From assembly GCA_029212425.1 (NCBI GenBank), contig JARGNC010000038.1, positions 1 to 17,180 on the forward strand: DNA of 17,180 nt, given 5' to 3'. Of the stretch, positions 8,076-16,490 are shown piece after piece (the first letter of the stretch is position 1; every line of letters begins with the position of its first letter). The DNA is from Phycisphaerales bacterium. Its GTDB lineage: Bacteria; Planctomycetota; Phycisphaerae; Phycisphaerales; UBA1924. A model generated the notes under the pieces. It saw only the letters and a list, made by a program, of their open reading frames with translations, made no database searches and was not told the origin of the DNA. A program made the translations under genes and the position numbers.

Positions 8076-9307
8076 AGTTGATTCAACGCCTCGACGAGTT
8101 GATCCACATGGTCCTTGGTATGTGCGGCGGACATTTGGATTCGGAGTCTTGCTTCGCCTTCAGGGACGACAGGGTAGCCGAAGCCGATGACGAAGATGTT
8201 GTGGTCGAGGAGTTTTTTGGACATCGCGATCGCGGTTGCGGTTTCTCCGACGATGATGGGGCAGATCGCGGTGGGGGATTCGAGGACATCGAAGCTGGTT
8301 TTGTTCTTGATCTGCTCGCGGCAGTACTTCGTGATGTCGCGAAGTTTCTGGACGCGCTGGGGCTCGTTCATCAGCGTTCGGATCGCGGCGTTGGCGCTCG
8401 CTGCGACGGTGACTGGGAGGGCGTTGGAGAAGAGTGTTGGTCGTCCGCGCTGGATGATGAGGTCGATGAGGTCTTGGGATGCGGCGATGAATCCGCCTGC
8501 GCCGCCTCCGAGTCCTTTGCCGAGGGTGCCGGTGAAGACATCGATTTGGGACTTGCCGTTTTCGTCGATCATTCCAAAGTGTTCGTGTGTGCCGCGTCCG
8601 GTTTTACCCATGACGCCGTGGCCGTGGGAGTCGTCGACGCAGAGGTATGCGCCGTATTCATCGCAGAGCTTTCGCAGTTCTGGGAGGTGAGCGATGTCGC
8701 CTTCCATGGAGAAGACGCCGTCGGTGATGAGCCAGATTTGTCCGGTGACTTCGGGGTCGTTCTTTGCTTTTTCGAGTGCGGCTTTGCACGCGTCCATGTC
8801 CGAGTGGGCGTAGATCGCTTTCTTGACGCCTTTCTTGATGACCGGGGTGAGGCGCATGGAGTCCACGATGCACGCGTGGTTGAGGGAGTCGGAGATGATG
8901 ATGTCTCCCGGCTCGCACACGGTCGGGAAGAGCGCTTCGGTCGCGTTCCAGCAGGAGACGAAGGTGTAGGCGGATTCTGTTCCCATGAACTCTGCAATCG
9001 TTTTCTCAAGAGCATGGTGGGGGGTGAAGGTGCCGCAGATGAAGCGGACGGATGCGGTCCCGGCGCCGTATTGCTTGAGCGCTTCGATCCCAGCGTCGAT
9101 AACATCGGAGTGGTTGGCGAGTCCGAGGTAGTTGTTGGAGCACATGCAGATGCGGTCGTGCTTTGAACCATCGTCGTCGATCATGGTGACGACCGCGTCC
9201 ATTGGGGAGTCGAGGGTCTGGAGGACCTTGGTCTGACCGCTCGAAGCGAGCATGTCGAGTGTTTCCTTGGTACGGACGGCGAAAGGGGTATCGGTGGCGG
9301 TTGGCAT
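8072..9307 (-). CDS. kbl: 2-amino-3-ketobutyrate CoA ligase (glycine C-acetyltransferase)
   Basis: This PLP enzyme of the alpha-oxoamine synthase family joins acetyl-CoA and glycine, or in the reverse direction cleaves 2-amino-3-oxobutyrate made from threonine. The start at 9307 is supported by AAGGA 10 bases upstream; a further in-frame upstream stretch (to 9505) is not coding-like. The 411 residues are close to E. coli Kbl in length. Kbl-type motifs are CSNNYLGLANH (56-66), ASVRFICGT (85-93), DSLNHACIVD (140-149) with the ring-stacking His144, VDDSHGHGVMG (224-234) with Asp225 and His228, and TGTLGKGLGGGAGG with the PLP lysine Lys264. ASVRFICGT favours Kbl over the related biotin enzyme BioF. 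The usual partner, threonine dehydrogenase, is not in the window. The gene diverges from rsgA, and its stop overlaps the SRA-HNH start. Confidence 0.92.
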   Translation of the reverse strand: MPTATDTPFAVRTKETLDMLASSGQTKVLQTLDSPMDAVVTMIDDDGSKHDRICMCSNNYLGLANHSDVIDAGIEALKQYGAGTASVRFICGTFTPHHALEKTIAEFMGTESAYTFVSCWNATEALFPTVCEPGDIIISDSLNHACIVDSMRLTPVIKKGVKKAIYAHSDMDACKAALEKAKNDPEVTGQIWLITDGVFSMEGDIAHLPELRKLCDEYGAYLCVDDSHGHGVMGKTGRGTHEHFGMIDENGKSQIDVFTGTLGKGLGGGAGGFIAASQDLIDLIIQRGRPTLFSNALPVTVAASANAAIRTLMNEPQRVQKLRDITKYCREQIKNKTSFDVLESPTAICPIIVGETATAIAMSKKLLDHNIFVIGFGYPVVPEGEARLRIQMSAAHTKDHVDQLVEALNQL

Positions 9308-9372
9308 GATCGTTGTTTCCTTGAAATGAACGGGTTCCGCGGATTGTAGGGAGATTGAGCGGGTAGGATTGG
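9308..9372. promoter_or_regulatory. Short divergent kbl/rsgA intergenic region
   Basis: Only 65 bases separate the divergent starts of kbl and rsgA, so promoters for both must lie here or overlap the genes. The visible signals are AAGGA for kbl (9318-9322, minus strand) and AGGA (9365-9368) for rsgA. I see no clear -35/-10 pair. Confidence 0.4.
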
Positions 9373-10638
9373 GTGTTGAACAAGCATCAAAGAACCAAAC
9401 TCGAAGGGATTCTGGAATCGCTCTCCAAAGCGGATCGGGATCGCGTGTATGACCTCGCTCGTGAGCAGCGATCCGCGGCGCAGAAACGCCGCAGATCCAA
9501 AGCACGCGAGACGGAAGACGGCGAGCGCATCGGGGGTAAACGCCGTGCAGATCCGTTGATCGACTGGGTGTTGCGGATCGTCGAGAAGGAATACGGGCAC
9601 GCGCAGAAGGTTCGCGAACGATCCCATGCTGAGGATGATCTTGGAGAGGGATTGGTGATCGAGCTCACGCGCCGACGAGCGACGGTGCTTCCGAGCGGGG
9701 AGACCGATGTCAGCAGCGCTATGCACTGCCGGCTCAGCGCGGAACTCGCGGCGAGGCAACAGTCCGGCATCGCGGTGGGGGACCGAGTGGTGTATACCAA
9801 GCTCGACGCGAAGGACGATGATGAGGATCTGTTTGAGATCGTGAGCGTGATGGAGCGTCGGTCGAAGCTCGCGCGTCCCGATGCGCATGATCCGAGGCAG
9901 GAACGCGTGGTCGCGGCGAATGTTGATGTGGTGGTCGTGGTGGTGTCGGTGGTTTCGCCTCCGCTGCATCCGAGGTTGATTGATCGGTATCTGGTTGCGA
10001 TCGAATCGGGTGGGTGCGAAGCGATCATCGCGGTCAATAAGGTGGACCTGCTTGATGATTCGAATCGCGAATCGGAACTGAGCAAGCTTGATCCGTACCG
10101 CGAAGCGGGGATCCCGATCGCGGTGTGCGCTGCGGTTCCTGGGGATGACTCTTCATCGCGTGTTGATGAACTTCGGTCCCTGCTTGCGGGAAAGACCTGC
10201 GCGTTTGTGGGGCACTCTGGTGTGGGGAAGAGTTCGCTTGCCAATGCGCTGCATCCGGGATTGATGATCGAGACGGGACGCGTTCGTGAGCACGACCAGC
10301 GCGGTCGGCACACGACGACGGCAAGCGCGATGCACTTTATTGAACCAAACATACGTGTGATCGATACGCCTGGGGTTCGGTTCTTTGGTCTTGCGGATGT
10401 GACTCCGGAGGAGCTGCGTTGGATGTTCCCGGAGTTTGTGGAGTACACACACGATTGCAAGTTTAATGATTGTTCGCATGATCATGAGCCGGGATGCGCG
10501 GTGGAGTCGGCGGTCGAAGCGGGGAAAGTTTCTTCTGTGAGGTACGAAACTTACCTGAGACTGCTTGAGGAGCTTCGGACTGGTGGAAAGCCGAAGGATG
10601 TGACAGAGCGGATTCGCCCACTTCAAGAAGACGAATGA
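9373..10638 (+). CDS. rsgA: Ribosome small-subunit biogenesis GTPase RsgA with N-terminal extension
   Basis: RsgA binds the 30S subunit late in assembly and hydrolyses GTP. The circularly permuted motif order is clear: G4 NKVD (222-225), G1 GHSGVGKSS (280-288), the G2-type switch RGRHTTT (310-316), then G3 DTPG (331-334). The C-terminal zinc motif C362-KFND-C367-S-H369-DHEPG-C375 is intact. An OB-fold begins near residue 93 (GLVIELTRRRATVLPSG). The first ~92 residues are an addition rich in Arg, Lys, Glu and Asp (QKRRRSKARETEDGER) with no counterpart in ordinary RsgA as I know it. The start is GTG at 9373 or TTG at 9376; the AGGA at 9365-9368 is better spaced for the TTG. The length, 421 residues, is well above the usual 300-350. 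Confidence 0.94.
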   Translation: MLNKHQRTKLEGILESLSKADRDRVYDLAREQRSAAQKRRRSKARETEDGERIGGKRRADPLIDWVLRIVEKEYGHAQKVRERSHAEDDLGEGLVIELTRRRATVLPSGETDVSSAMHCRLSAELAARQQSGIAVGDRVVYTKLDAKDDDEDLFEIVSVMERRSKLARPDAHDPRQERVVAANVDVVVVVVSVVSPPLHPRLIDRYLVAIESGGCEAIIAVNKVDLLDDSNRESELSKLDPYREAGIPIAVCAAVPGDDSSSRVDELRSLLAGKTCAFVGHSGVGKSSLANALHPGLMIETGRVREHDQRGRHTTTASAMHFIEPNIRVIDTPGVRFFGLADVTPEELRWMFPEFVEYTHDCKFNDCSHDHEPGCAVESAVEAGKVSSVRYETYLRLLEELRTGGKPKDVTERIRPLQEDE

Positions 10639-10689
10639 CCCTTTGTTTATAGTCCGTTCGTGTGTCTTCCGTGTTTTGATTGAAATTGC

Positions 10690-10717
10690 TTGCAAGGGTG
10701 CTGGTTGTCTTGATACT
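10690..10717 (+). promoter_or_regulatory. Candidate sigma-70-type promoter of the secreted repeat protein
   Basis: TTGCAA (10690-10695) and GATACT (10712-10717) are separated by 16 bases and lie about 68 bases before the ATG. Each box matches the consensus at about four of six positions. The promoter has not been tested. Confidence 0.35.
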
Positions 10718-10728
10718 CTGTGTCTAGA

Positions 10729-10758
10729 CCGAGTTGTTCTCGGATCAATCCCGATCCG
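10729..10758 (+). promoter_or_regulatory. Two overlapping hairpins in the 5' leader
   Basis: CCGAG-ttgtt-CTCGG (10729-10743) and CGGATC-aatccc-GATCCG (10741-10758) are both perfect inverted repeats. They share CGG at 10741-10743, so only one can form at a time. They lie between the candidate promoter and the Shine-Dalgarno site GGAGGG (10772-10777). Any regulatory role is inferred. Confidence 0.35.
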
Positions 10759-10784
10759 GGCACTCAAGTCTGGAGGGAATCACT

Positions 10785-12767
10785 ATGAAACGGGTTTTGA
10801 TCCACGCCGCGGCATCGCTTCTGGTGTGCTTGTCTACAAGCGCTGTTGCACAAGTTGACTTCTCGCACGATATTGGCACGGTGGGCGCGCCAGGGTCTGC
10901 GGTGAATGCTTCGCCGAATCTTGGTGAGGTGTTCAGCGCGGGGGGTGGAAGTAACAGTTTGGCAGCAAATCTCGCTTCGATGGGTCTTGTTTTTGGTGAC
11001 AACATTGATGCGTTCGATCGTGGAGATGTTTTCTCGATGTCATCTGGAGTGTCGTTGTTCCCGTTTCTGTTTTCGGTTGAAGCTGGTGCAGTGGGGCAAC
11101 CGCCTTATCCGGTGTGGGCGCAGGTTCCGTTCAATGGAGCGGATGTCTATGCGATGCAGTCTGGGAGTTTCGGTCATGTGCTCGCATACAACGAGCCTGG
11201 ACTTGGGCTGTTGACAAATCCAACTGAGTCAGTAGATGGGATGACAGACTCGTCGGTGGGTGCTGGACAGCGTGTGTATTTTTCGCTGCAGCAGGGATCT
11301 CCGACTCTGCTCGCGAATGCGTGGTCTGGTGCGGATGTTATGAGTGTTGTCATCGGTGCGCCGGGGTCACTCCGTCGAGCATTCCGTGCGAGCGACATCG
11401 GACTAATCCCTGCGGATGAACTCGATGGGTTGGCAATCTTTGCGATGCAAGACGGCGGTGATGGTGTTGTCGATCCCGCAGCAAACGAAGGTGCGCTGGT
11501 GTATTTTTCTGTTGACCAAACCAGTGTGGGCGAGATCGGGAGTGATGTGCGGCAGCGTTCGCTGACATCGCTTCATCACGGAGGTGATATCTATCTGAGC
11601 GGCGTCTCAGGCGGTCACACATTGCTCCACGAAGCAGATCGTCGTTTGGGTTTGGGTGCAGGGGATATTCTCGATGCGTTGAAGCTGGGATCGATTGATC
11701 CGCTCGATCCGTTCCCGATGTACGGACCTGGGTTTCCTGATCCGAATGACGAACCAGAAAAACCCGCCAGTTGCCCGCCATATCGGGGCGGTGGTGTCCC
11801 GATAGGGACTGTGTGGGTAGAGGTGTGCGATGCGAGTGTGCCGAGCATTGTGAACTGGCAGATTGAGATCAAGATGTGCGATGGGAATGGGAACACGATG
11901 AGTGTGATCAAGCAGGGGCGCGTCAAAGGAGCAGCGAGCACTGATCCGCATGTGAAAGCGCAGATGATCAAGGATGCGTTCGAGAGCGTGATGCTTGATA
12001 AGCCGGGGCAGATGCCTCCGGCGATTCCGGTTTTCAAAGGATTCGCGAAGTTCGTTCCTCCGATCAATGTTCCCAGGCCTGGGATCTCAGGAGAAGTGTG
12101 TATGTTCGTGAATCAGGATGTGATTGATTGCGGGTGGAATGTCGATCGAATCTGCTTCTCGTTCTCGAACTGGACAGCGAACATCATTGTCAAGCCCGTG
12201 AAGGGGTGGTTCCCGGATGCGAAGCGTCGCATGTCGCTAATGGTTGATGGTGTTGCGGACAGTGATACGCTCTTGCGGATCAGTGCTACGGATACCATTG
12301 GGCCTGGTGGGATTGATGCATCATTCTTGGTGCCTGTCGCTGCGGGTCAGGATGGTTTCTCAGCACTGCTCTCGTTGTCTCAGCACATCGCGGATCAGGG
12401 AGGATCTGCGCCAGTCAATGCGGATGGAGAGATGGTGGTGGAATCGCTCCCGATCGAGCCTCCGGTTTCTGAAGATGGTTTGTTCGGGCCGTTGGTGTAT
12501 GAGGCGGGCGCGATTGATAACGCTGACTTTCAGATCACGGTCGTCGCTGGTCTAGCGAGGGGTCCGAACAGTCCTTGTAATGCGGTGGATTACGCTGAGC
12601 CGTACGGTTCGTTGAACTTTCTTGATGTCTCGGCGTTCTTAGAGCGGTACGCGAACGGGATCGGTGATGCGGACCTGGCATACGACGGATCGTTCAACTT
12701 CTTTGATGTGAGCAAGTTCCTTGAGTTGTACGGTCAAGGATGTCCAGAATCCGATGGTACCGATTGA
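10785..12767 (+). CDS. Secreted repeat protein with C-terminal dockerin-like pair, function unknown
   Basis: The ATG at 10785 has a strong GGAGGG 7 bases upstream and opens a signal peptide (MKR, hydrophobic 4-20, cut near AVAQ at 20-23). The product is 660 residues. Residues ~65-300 contain about three copies of a loose repeat: a GL-x-DxxDGL or DAL segment, a VYFSVDQ-like strand, and a GADVY/GGDIY segment (119-122, 182-185, 267-270). Residues ~340-595 have several Cys and resemble nothing I recognise. From Cys598, two short modules, SLNFLDVSAFLERY and SFNFFDVSKFLELY, end the protein shortly before GCPESDGTD. These look like the dockerin type I/EF-hand-like tails common on planctomycete exported proteins, although the Ca-binding Asp/Asn positions are partly lost. 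It is probably exported and anchored or complexed through the tail. It converges on the FG-GAP gene. Confidence 0.85.
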   Translation: MKRVLIHAAASLLVCLSTSAVAQVDFSHDIGTVGAPGSAVNASPNLGEVFSAGGGSNSLAANLASMGLVFGDNIDAFDRGDVFSMSSGVSLFPFLFSVEAGAVGQPPYPVWAQVPFNGADVYAMQSGSFGHVLAYNEPGLGLLTNPTESVDGMTDSSVGAGQRVYFSLQQGSPTLLANAWSGADVMSVVIGAPGSLRRAFRASDIGLIPADELDGLAIFAMQDGGDGVVDPAANEGALVYFSVDQTSVGEIGSDVRQRSLTSLHHGGDIYLSGVSGGHTLLHEADRRLGLGAGDILDALKLGSIDPLDPFPMYGPGFPDPNDEPEKPASCPPYRGGGVPIGTVWVEVCDASVPSIVNWQIEIKMCDGNGNTMSVIKQGRVKGAASTDPHVKAQMIKDAFESVMLDKPGQMPPAIPVFKGFAKFVPPINVPRPGISGEVCMFVNQDVIDCGWNVDRICFSFSNWTANIIVKPVKGWFPDAKRRMSLMVDGVADSDTLLRISATDTIGPGGIDASFLVPVAAGQDGFSALLSLSQHIADQGGSAPVNADGEMVVESLPIEPPVSEDGLFGPLVYEAGAIDNADFQITVVAGLARGPNSPCNAVDYAEPYGSLNFLDVSAFLERYANGIGDADLAYDGSFNFFDVSKFLELYGQGCPESDGTD

Positions 12768-12785
12768 CATATGGAATGAAAACCA

Positions 12786-12821
12786 ATGGGCACTGAAACC
12801 GTTGAACGGATCAGTGCCCAT
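12786..12821. terminator. Strong hairpin between convergent genes
   Basis: The 11-base arms ATGGGCACTGA (12786-12796) and TCAGTGCCCAT (12811-12821) are perfectly complementary. Inside the loop, CCGT (12799-12802) pairs with ACGG (12806-12809), making a two-part stem. It sits between the two convergent stop codons. On the minus strand it is followed by TTGGTTTTC, so it best fits a terminator of the FG-GAP gene. The plus side has no T-run. Confidence 0.7.
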
Positions 12822-12850
12822 GGCTCGTGTGGCTCTGGGGTTCAGGTCAC

Positions 12851-14629
12851 TCAGGGATTGGTTGCGCTTCGGTAATCATTTAAGAAGGCAACGATGTCGA
12901 AGTAGTTCAAGCGGGAATCGCCGTTGTGGTCTGCAGCAAGATCGCGCTTTGAAAGTAACTGGGCGAACGCGAGTACATCTTCAAACTCAACTAAGTCGTT
13001 GTTGTTGTAGTCCGCGGCGAATGCTGGAGCGCGGAAGGTGAAGATCTGATCTGATTGCAGATTTGTGTAGGTATTGAAACTCCCGTCGGGCCAAGCGACT
13101 TGGATGGAAGTGATTTCGGATTCACTCGCAAGGCCGATGTGCGCTTCGACTGGGGATGTGCCGCAGTAGGTGTTGTTGTTGTGTATTGGGAGGATGTAGT
13201 CTTTGGTTGGTGTGGAGAGGGTCACCATCGCGCCGATGCCTTGTGGAGCGAGTGAGTCTCGGCTGTAGGTGTCGAGCTTGATGCGAGCCCAGTGGGTGTT
13301 GGTTTGCGAAGTCTTTGGTGTGATCAGGTCGTTGCGGTAGTATGCGTTTTGCTGTGTCCAGTTGAAGATCATGGTGTCAATGTCGCCGTCGTTGTCGGCG
13401 TCAAGTCGGACGAGTCCTCGTCCTTGGGAAACCAGATCAATGCCGCAGTCTGCTGCGGATTCGGTGAACTGCGTTCCATCTCCATTGTTGAGGAAGAGTG
13501 TCATGGGATCGCCTCCGAAACCGAAGAGGTAGCCGTTGGTTTCGAGGATGTCTTTGTCTCCATCGTGATCGAAGTCGTTGATGAGCGATCCCCATCCCCA
13601 ATGTCCGTCGTAGCATCCGCTCAATCGTGCGGTGTTGTCGAAGGTGTTGTCTGGATTCTGGATGTAGAGCACATTCCCTGGTCCATTGGTGGTGTCGAAG
13701 GTGATGTTGGACATGAAGAAGTCGAGGAGCCCGTCCTCGTTGATGTCTGCGACATCGATCCCCATCGCGTTTGCGATCGAGACATCAGCGACATTTGCGG
13801 TCATGTCAGTGAAGGTACCGTCGTGGTTGTTGACAAAGTACTTTGAGGTGCCGGTGTCACCGACAATGATGAGGTCGGGGTGACGGTCGCGATTCATATC
13901 CACGAATGAGGGAAGGAATCCTGAGAGTCCTGTGATTTCGAGACCTGCTTCAGCGGTGACATCGGTGAAGCGCCATGTGCCTGTGTGGTCTTCGCCGTCG
14001 TTTCTGAAGAGTCTGTTGTTCGAAACGAGTGGGTTGTAGGAGCAGACGAAGAGGTCGAGATCGCCGTCAAGGTCGTAGTCGCCCCATCCAGATCCGGTTC
14101 CTTCTTTGCGGTTGGTGCCTGGATCGAGGTGATTCACACCTGCGGAGAGCGCGACATCGGTGAATGACCATTGGCCATTGGAGTCTGGGCCGTTGTTACG
14201 CATGAGCATGAGTTTGCCCGCTTGTGGTGCGGATTCAGCTGGACCAAACGCTGAGATGAAGATGTCCATGTAGCCGTCGTTGTTGAAGTCTGCAGCGGAT
14301 GCGGCAAAGGAGTGGAATGGACCAGCGATCCCCCAATCCGTTGCTTGGTTCGTGAATGTCCCATCTTGGTTGTTGATAAAGAGACTGTTCGGATTGAGTG
14401 ATCCGAGATGGAAGATATCGTCGTATCCATCGTTGTTGAAATCGGCGGCAACACCTGCACCGCTCATCGGGGTGTAGAGCTGGTTCGAAGCGAACGCGTT
14501 GATTGACTCGAGTCCAGCTTGGGTTGTCTGGTTGCTGAACTGAAATGACGGACTGCCTGCGAATGCAGCCGTAGAAATCAAAACGGACGATGCAGAAAGC
14601 GTACAAACGAGGCGCGAAGAAAAACGCAT
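12851..14629 (-). CDS. Secreted FG-GAP/VCBS repeat protein with ASPIC_UnbV domain and dockerin-like tail
   Basis: The 592-residue product starts with a signal peptide (basic start, hydrophobic core, cut near AFA-GS at 24/25). At least seven FG-GAP/VCBS-type calcium-binding blade repeats follow, for example AADFNNDGYDDIF (61-73), GDYDLDGDLDLFV, VADINEDGLLDFF, INDFDHDGDKDIL and RLDADNDGDIDTM. These should form a beta-propeller. An ASPIC_UnbV domain lies at about 455-525, including GIGAMVTL and VAWPDGS, in the arrangement seen in CRTAC1-like proteins. The last ~60 residues hold two dockerin-like modules, DYNNNDLVEFEDVLAF and DHNGDSRLNYFDIVAF, both with good Dx[DN]xD-type calcium loops. It is probably exported, with a role in adhesion or surface structure; the ligand is unknown. 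The Shine-Dalgarno site is weak. It ends facing the repeat-protein gene. Confidence 0.92.
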   Translation of the reverse strand: MRFSSRLVCTLSASSVLISTAAFAGSPSFQFSNQTTQAGLESINAFASNQLYTPMSGAGVAADFNNDGYDDIFHLGSLNPNSLFINNQDGTFTNQATDWGIAGPFHSFAASAADFNNDGYMDIFISAFGPAESAPQAGKLMLMRNNGPDSNGQWSFTDVALSAGVNHLDPGTNRKEGTGSGWGDYDLDGDLDLFVCSYNPLVSNNRLFRNDGEDHTGTWRFTDVTAEAGLEITGLSGFLPSFVDMNRDRHPDLIIVGDTGTSKYFVNNHDGTFTDMTANVADVSIANAMGIDVADINEDGLLDFFMSNITFDTTNGPGNVLYIQNPDNTFDNTARLSGCYDGHWGWGSLINDFDHDGDKDILETNGYLFGFGGDPMTLFLNNGDGTQFTESAADCGIDLVSQGRGLVRLDADNDGDIDTMIFNWTQQNAYYRNDLITPKTSQTNTHWARIKLDTYSRDSLAPQGIGAMVTLSTPTKDYILPIHNNNTYCGTSPVEAHIGLASESEITSIQVAWPDGSFNTYTNLQSDQIFTFRAPAFAADYNNNDLVEFEDVLAFAQLLSKRDLAADHNGDSRLNYFDIVAFLNDYRSATNP

Positions 14630-14964
14630 TTTGAGACCCCAGCGAGTTTGTATGCAGAACCCAACTAGTTACGGAGGGACACACACAAACTTCCGCACAT
14701 ACGAGAGTGCGCGGAAAAATACGATCGCGGTTTGGCACACGACACCAATCCGGTTCTGCACGCTTGGAAATGAGAAGCCAAGCGGTCAGAGACAACGCGG
14801 TGGGGCTTTTGAATCTGTGAATGCGAGACCTATGCATTCACTACCCAGAACAAATTGGCACTTCAAACACCCCCACGGCGTCCGAGTGAACTTGTCGAAT
14901 CTAACCGAATACCCTCTGGTTTGCAAGACTATTCTTTCTGATTTTCAACCGATCGAGGTCCAAC
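14630..14964. other. 335-base divergent intergenic region, no gene seen
   Basis: It separates the FG-GAP gene from the decarboxylase gene and must hold both promoters. A GGAGGG (about 14672-14677) is not followed by an ATG at useful spacing. Two TTGGCAC words (about 14733 and 14855) resemble half of a sigma-54 site, but each lacks the GC element. Only GAGG (14955-14958), the Shine-Dalgarno site of the decarboxylase, is convincing. Confidence 0.5.
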
Positions 14965-16482
14965 ATGGATTACAAGCACTGGATTGCGCAAACGCCGATG
15001 GGGCAAGATTCGCTCGGAAAGGGGATCGAGGGCGTTGTGGACTGGGCACAGTCGTACCTCCAATCACTCGAAACACGCGATGTCTCGCCTGCGGTTGAAT
15101 GGGGGGAGGTGCTTGCGGGACTCGAACTCAATCCGCCTGAGCAGGGGATAGGCGTGGATGAGATCGGGGGGTTGATCCAGCAAGCGGACAGCGAGTTTGT
15201 GGATCGGTTGGTGCATTGGAACTCGCCGAGGTTCTTTGCGTTCTTCCCGTGCTCGAACTCGGTGCCTGCAATCTTGGGAGAGCTGATGAGCGCGGTGCTC
15301 AATGTGAACGGGATGTTGTGGTCGACATCTCCCGCGTGTACCGAGCTTGAGGTGCGTGTGATGGATTGGTGCGCCGAGTTGTTCGGTCTTGACGATGCGT
15401 TTGCGTTTGGTCGATCCACGACTGGGGGTGGGTGCATCCAGGGGACCGCGTCCGAAGCGGTGCTCGCAGCGCTCGTCGCGGCACGGCGACGGTGTACAAA
15501 GCGCGGGATTGATCGTTCGAAGGTGACTGTGTACACGAGCGATCAGGCGCATTCATCTGTGGTCAAGGCGGCGATGGTCGCTGGTCTTGCGGATGATGCG
15601 GACGATCGAAGCAGGGTGCGTGTGCTGGAGACGGATGCGGATTTGCGGATTGATCCAGCGGTGCTTGAGCGTGTGATGCTTGAGGACATCGAAGCGGGAT
15701 TGATTCCCGCGATGGTGGTCGCAACGATTGGTTCGACCTCGACAGGGGCCGTGGATCCGGTTGGCGCGATCGCGGATGTGTTGGATCGGTTGAAGGTGGA
15801 CGAGCATCGGTGCTGGTTGCATCTGGATGCAGCGTGGGCGGGAGCGGCGAGCGTGTGTCCGGAGTTCCGCGGGATGATGGATGGGCATGAGCGTGCGGAT
15901 TCAATCTGCATCAATCCGCACAAGTGGCTGCTGACGAACTTCGATTGTGATCTGTTCTGGGTCCGGGATCATCGTGTGCTGACCGATTCGATGAGTATTC
16001 AGCCGGCGTATCTGAAAAACAAAGCGAGCGAGACTTCGGAGGTTGTGGATTACCGGGATTGGCATGTGCCGCTGGGACGGAAGATGCGGGCGCTCAAGCT
16101 CTGGATGGTGATCCGCTGCTTTGGTGCAGACGGGTTGCGTTCGCATATCCGAGGTCATGTCGAGCTTGCGGAGATGGTGGAGCGTTGGGTGGTTGATGAT
16201 CCGCGCGTTGAGCTTGCGTGCGAAAGGATGCTGGGATTGGTTTGCTTGAAGGTGCTTGGGGACGCTGATTTGACAAAGCGTTTGGTGGATGAAGTCAATG
16301 CTCGTGGGCGCGTCTTGATTACGCATTCGATGGTACCAATCGCAGATGATGGGGCTGGAGGACGGCAGATGTGTTCAATTGCTCGCGTCAGCGTGGGATC
16401 TCCCGGTGTCGGAAAGGGTGATATTGAGGTCTTGTGTACAGAGATCAAGGGCTGGTTGGATCGAGAGGTCGGCACACGATAA
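14965..16482 (+). CDS. Group II PLP-dependent decarboxylase (aromatic-L-amino-acid decarboxylase family)
   Basis: The ATG at 14965 has GAGG 6 bases upstream. The 505-residue product matches this family along its length: HWNSPRFFAFFP (84-95), TSPACTELEV (121-130), TTGGGCIQGTASEA (152-165), DQAHSS with the ring-stacking His196, HLDAAWAG with Asp288, and the PLP lysine Lys320 in NPHKWLLTNFD. The catalytic loop keeps Tyr349 (PAYLKN). In animal and plant members that Tyr marks true decarboxylases, while Phe marks aldehyde synthases. DYRDWHVPLGRK follows. It should release CO2 from an aromatic or related amino acid to give an amine; the substrate cannot be read from the sequence. The lipoprotein gene begins 8 bases after its stop, so the two are probably co-transcribed. 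Confidence 0.92.
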   Translation: MDYKHWIAQTPMGQDSLGKGIEGVVDWAQSYLQSLETRDVSPAVEWGEVLAGLELNPPEQGIGVDEIGGLIQQADSEFVDRLVHWNSPRFFAFFPCSNSVPAILGELMSAVLNVNGMLWSTSPACTELEVRVMDWCAELFGLDDAFAFGRSTTGGGCIQGTASEAVLAALVAARRRCTKRGIDRSKVTVYTSDQAHSSVVKAAMVAGLADDADDRSRVRVLETDADLRIDPAVLERVMLEDIEAGLIPAMVVATIGSTSTGAVDPVGAIADVLDRLKVDEHRCWLHLDAAWAGAASVCPEFRGMMDGHERADSICINPHKWLLTNFDCDLFWVRDHRVLTDSMSIQPAYLKNKASETSEVVDYRDWHVPLGRKMRALKLWMVIRCFGADGLRSHIRGHVELAEMVERWVVDDPRVELACERMLGLVCLKVLGDADLTKRLVDEVNARGRVLITHSMVPIADDGAGGRQMCSIARVSVGSPGVGKGDIEVLCTEIKGWLDREVGTR

Positions 16483-16490
16483 ACTCGGAC

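Noticed and set aside
8078..9166. A 362-residue plus-strand open frame across kbl
   Set aside because: It is antisense to a kbl gene with all catalytic motifs. Its composition (Gly, Val, Asp, Glu) is that of a mirrored frame and it has no motif.
9387..10460. A 357-residue minus-strand open frame across rsgA
   Set aside because: It is rich in Ser, Arg and Thr, and is antisense to the well-supported GTPase gene.
14728..14865. TTGGCAC words resembling the -24 element of sigma-54 promoters
   Set aside because: Neither has a TTGC/GC element at the required -12 distance, and no sigma-54 activator gene is near.
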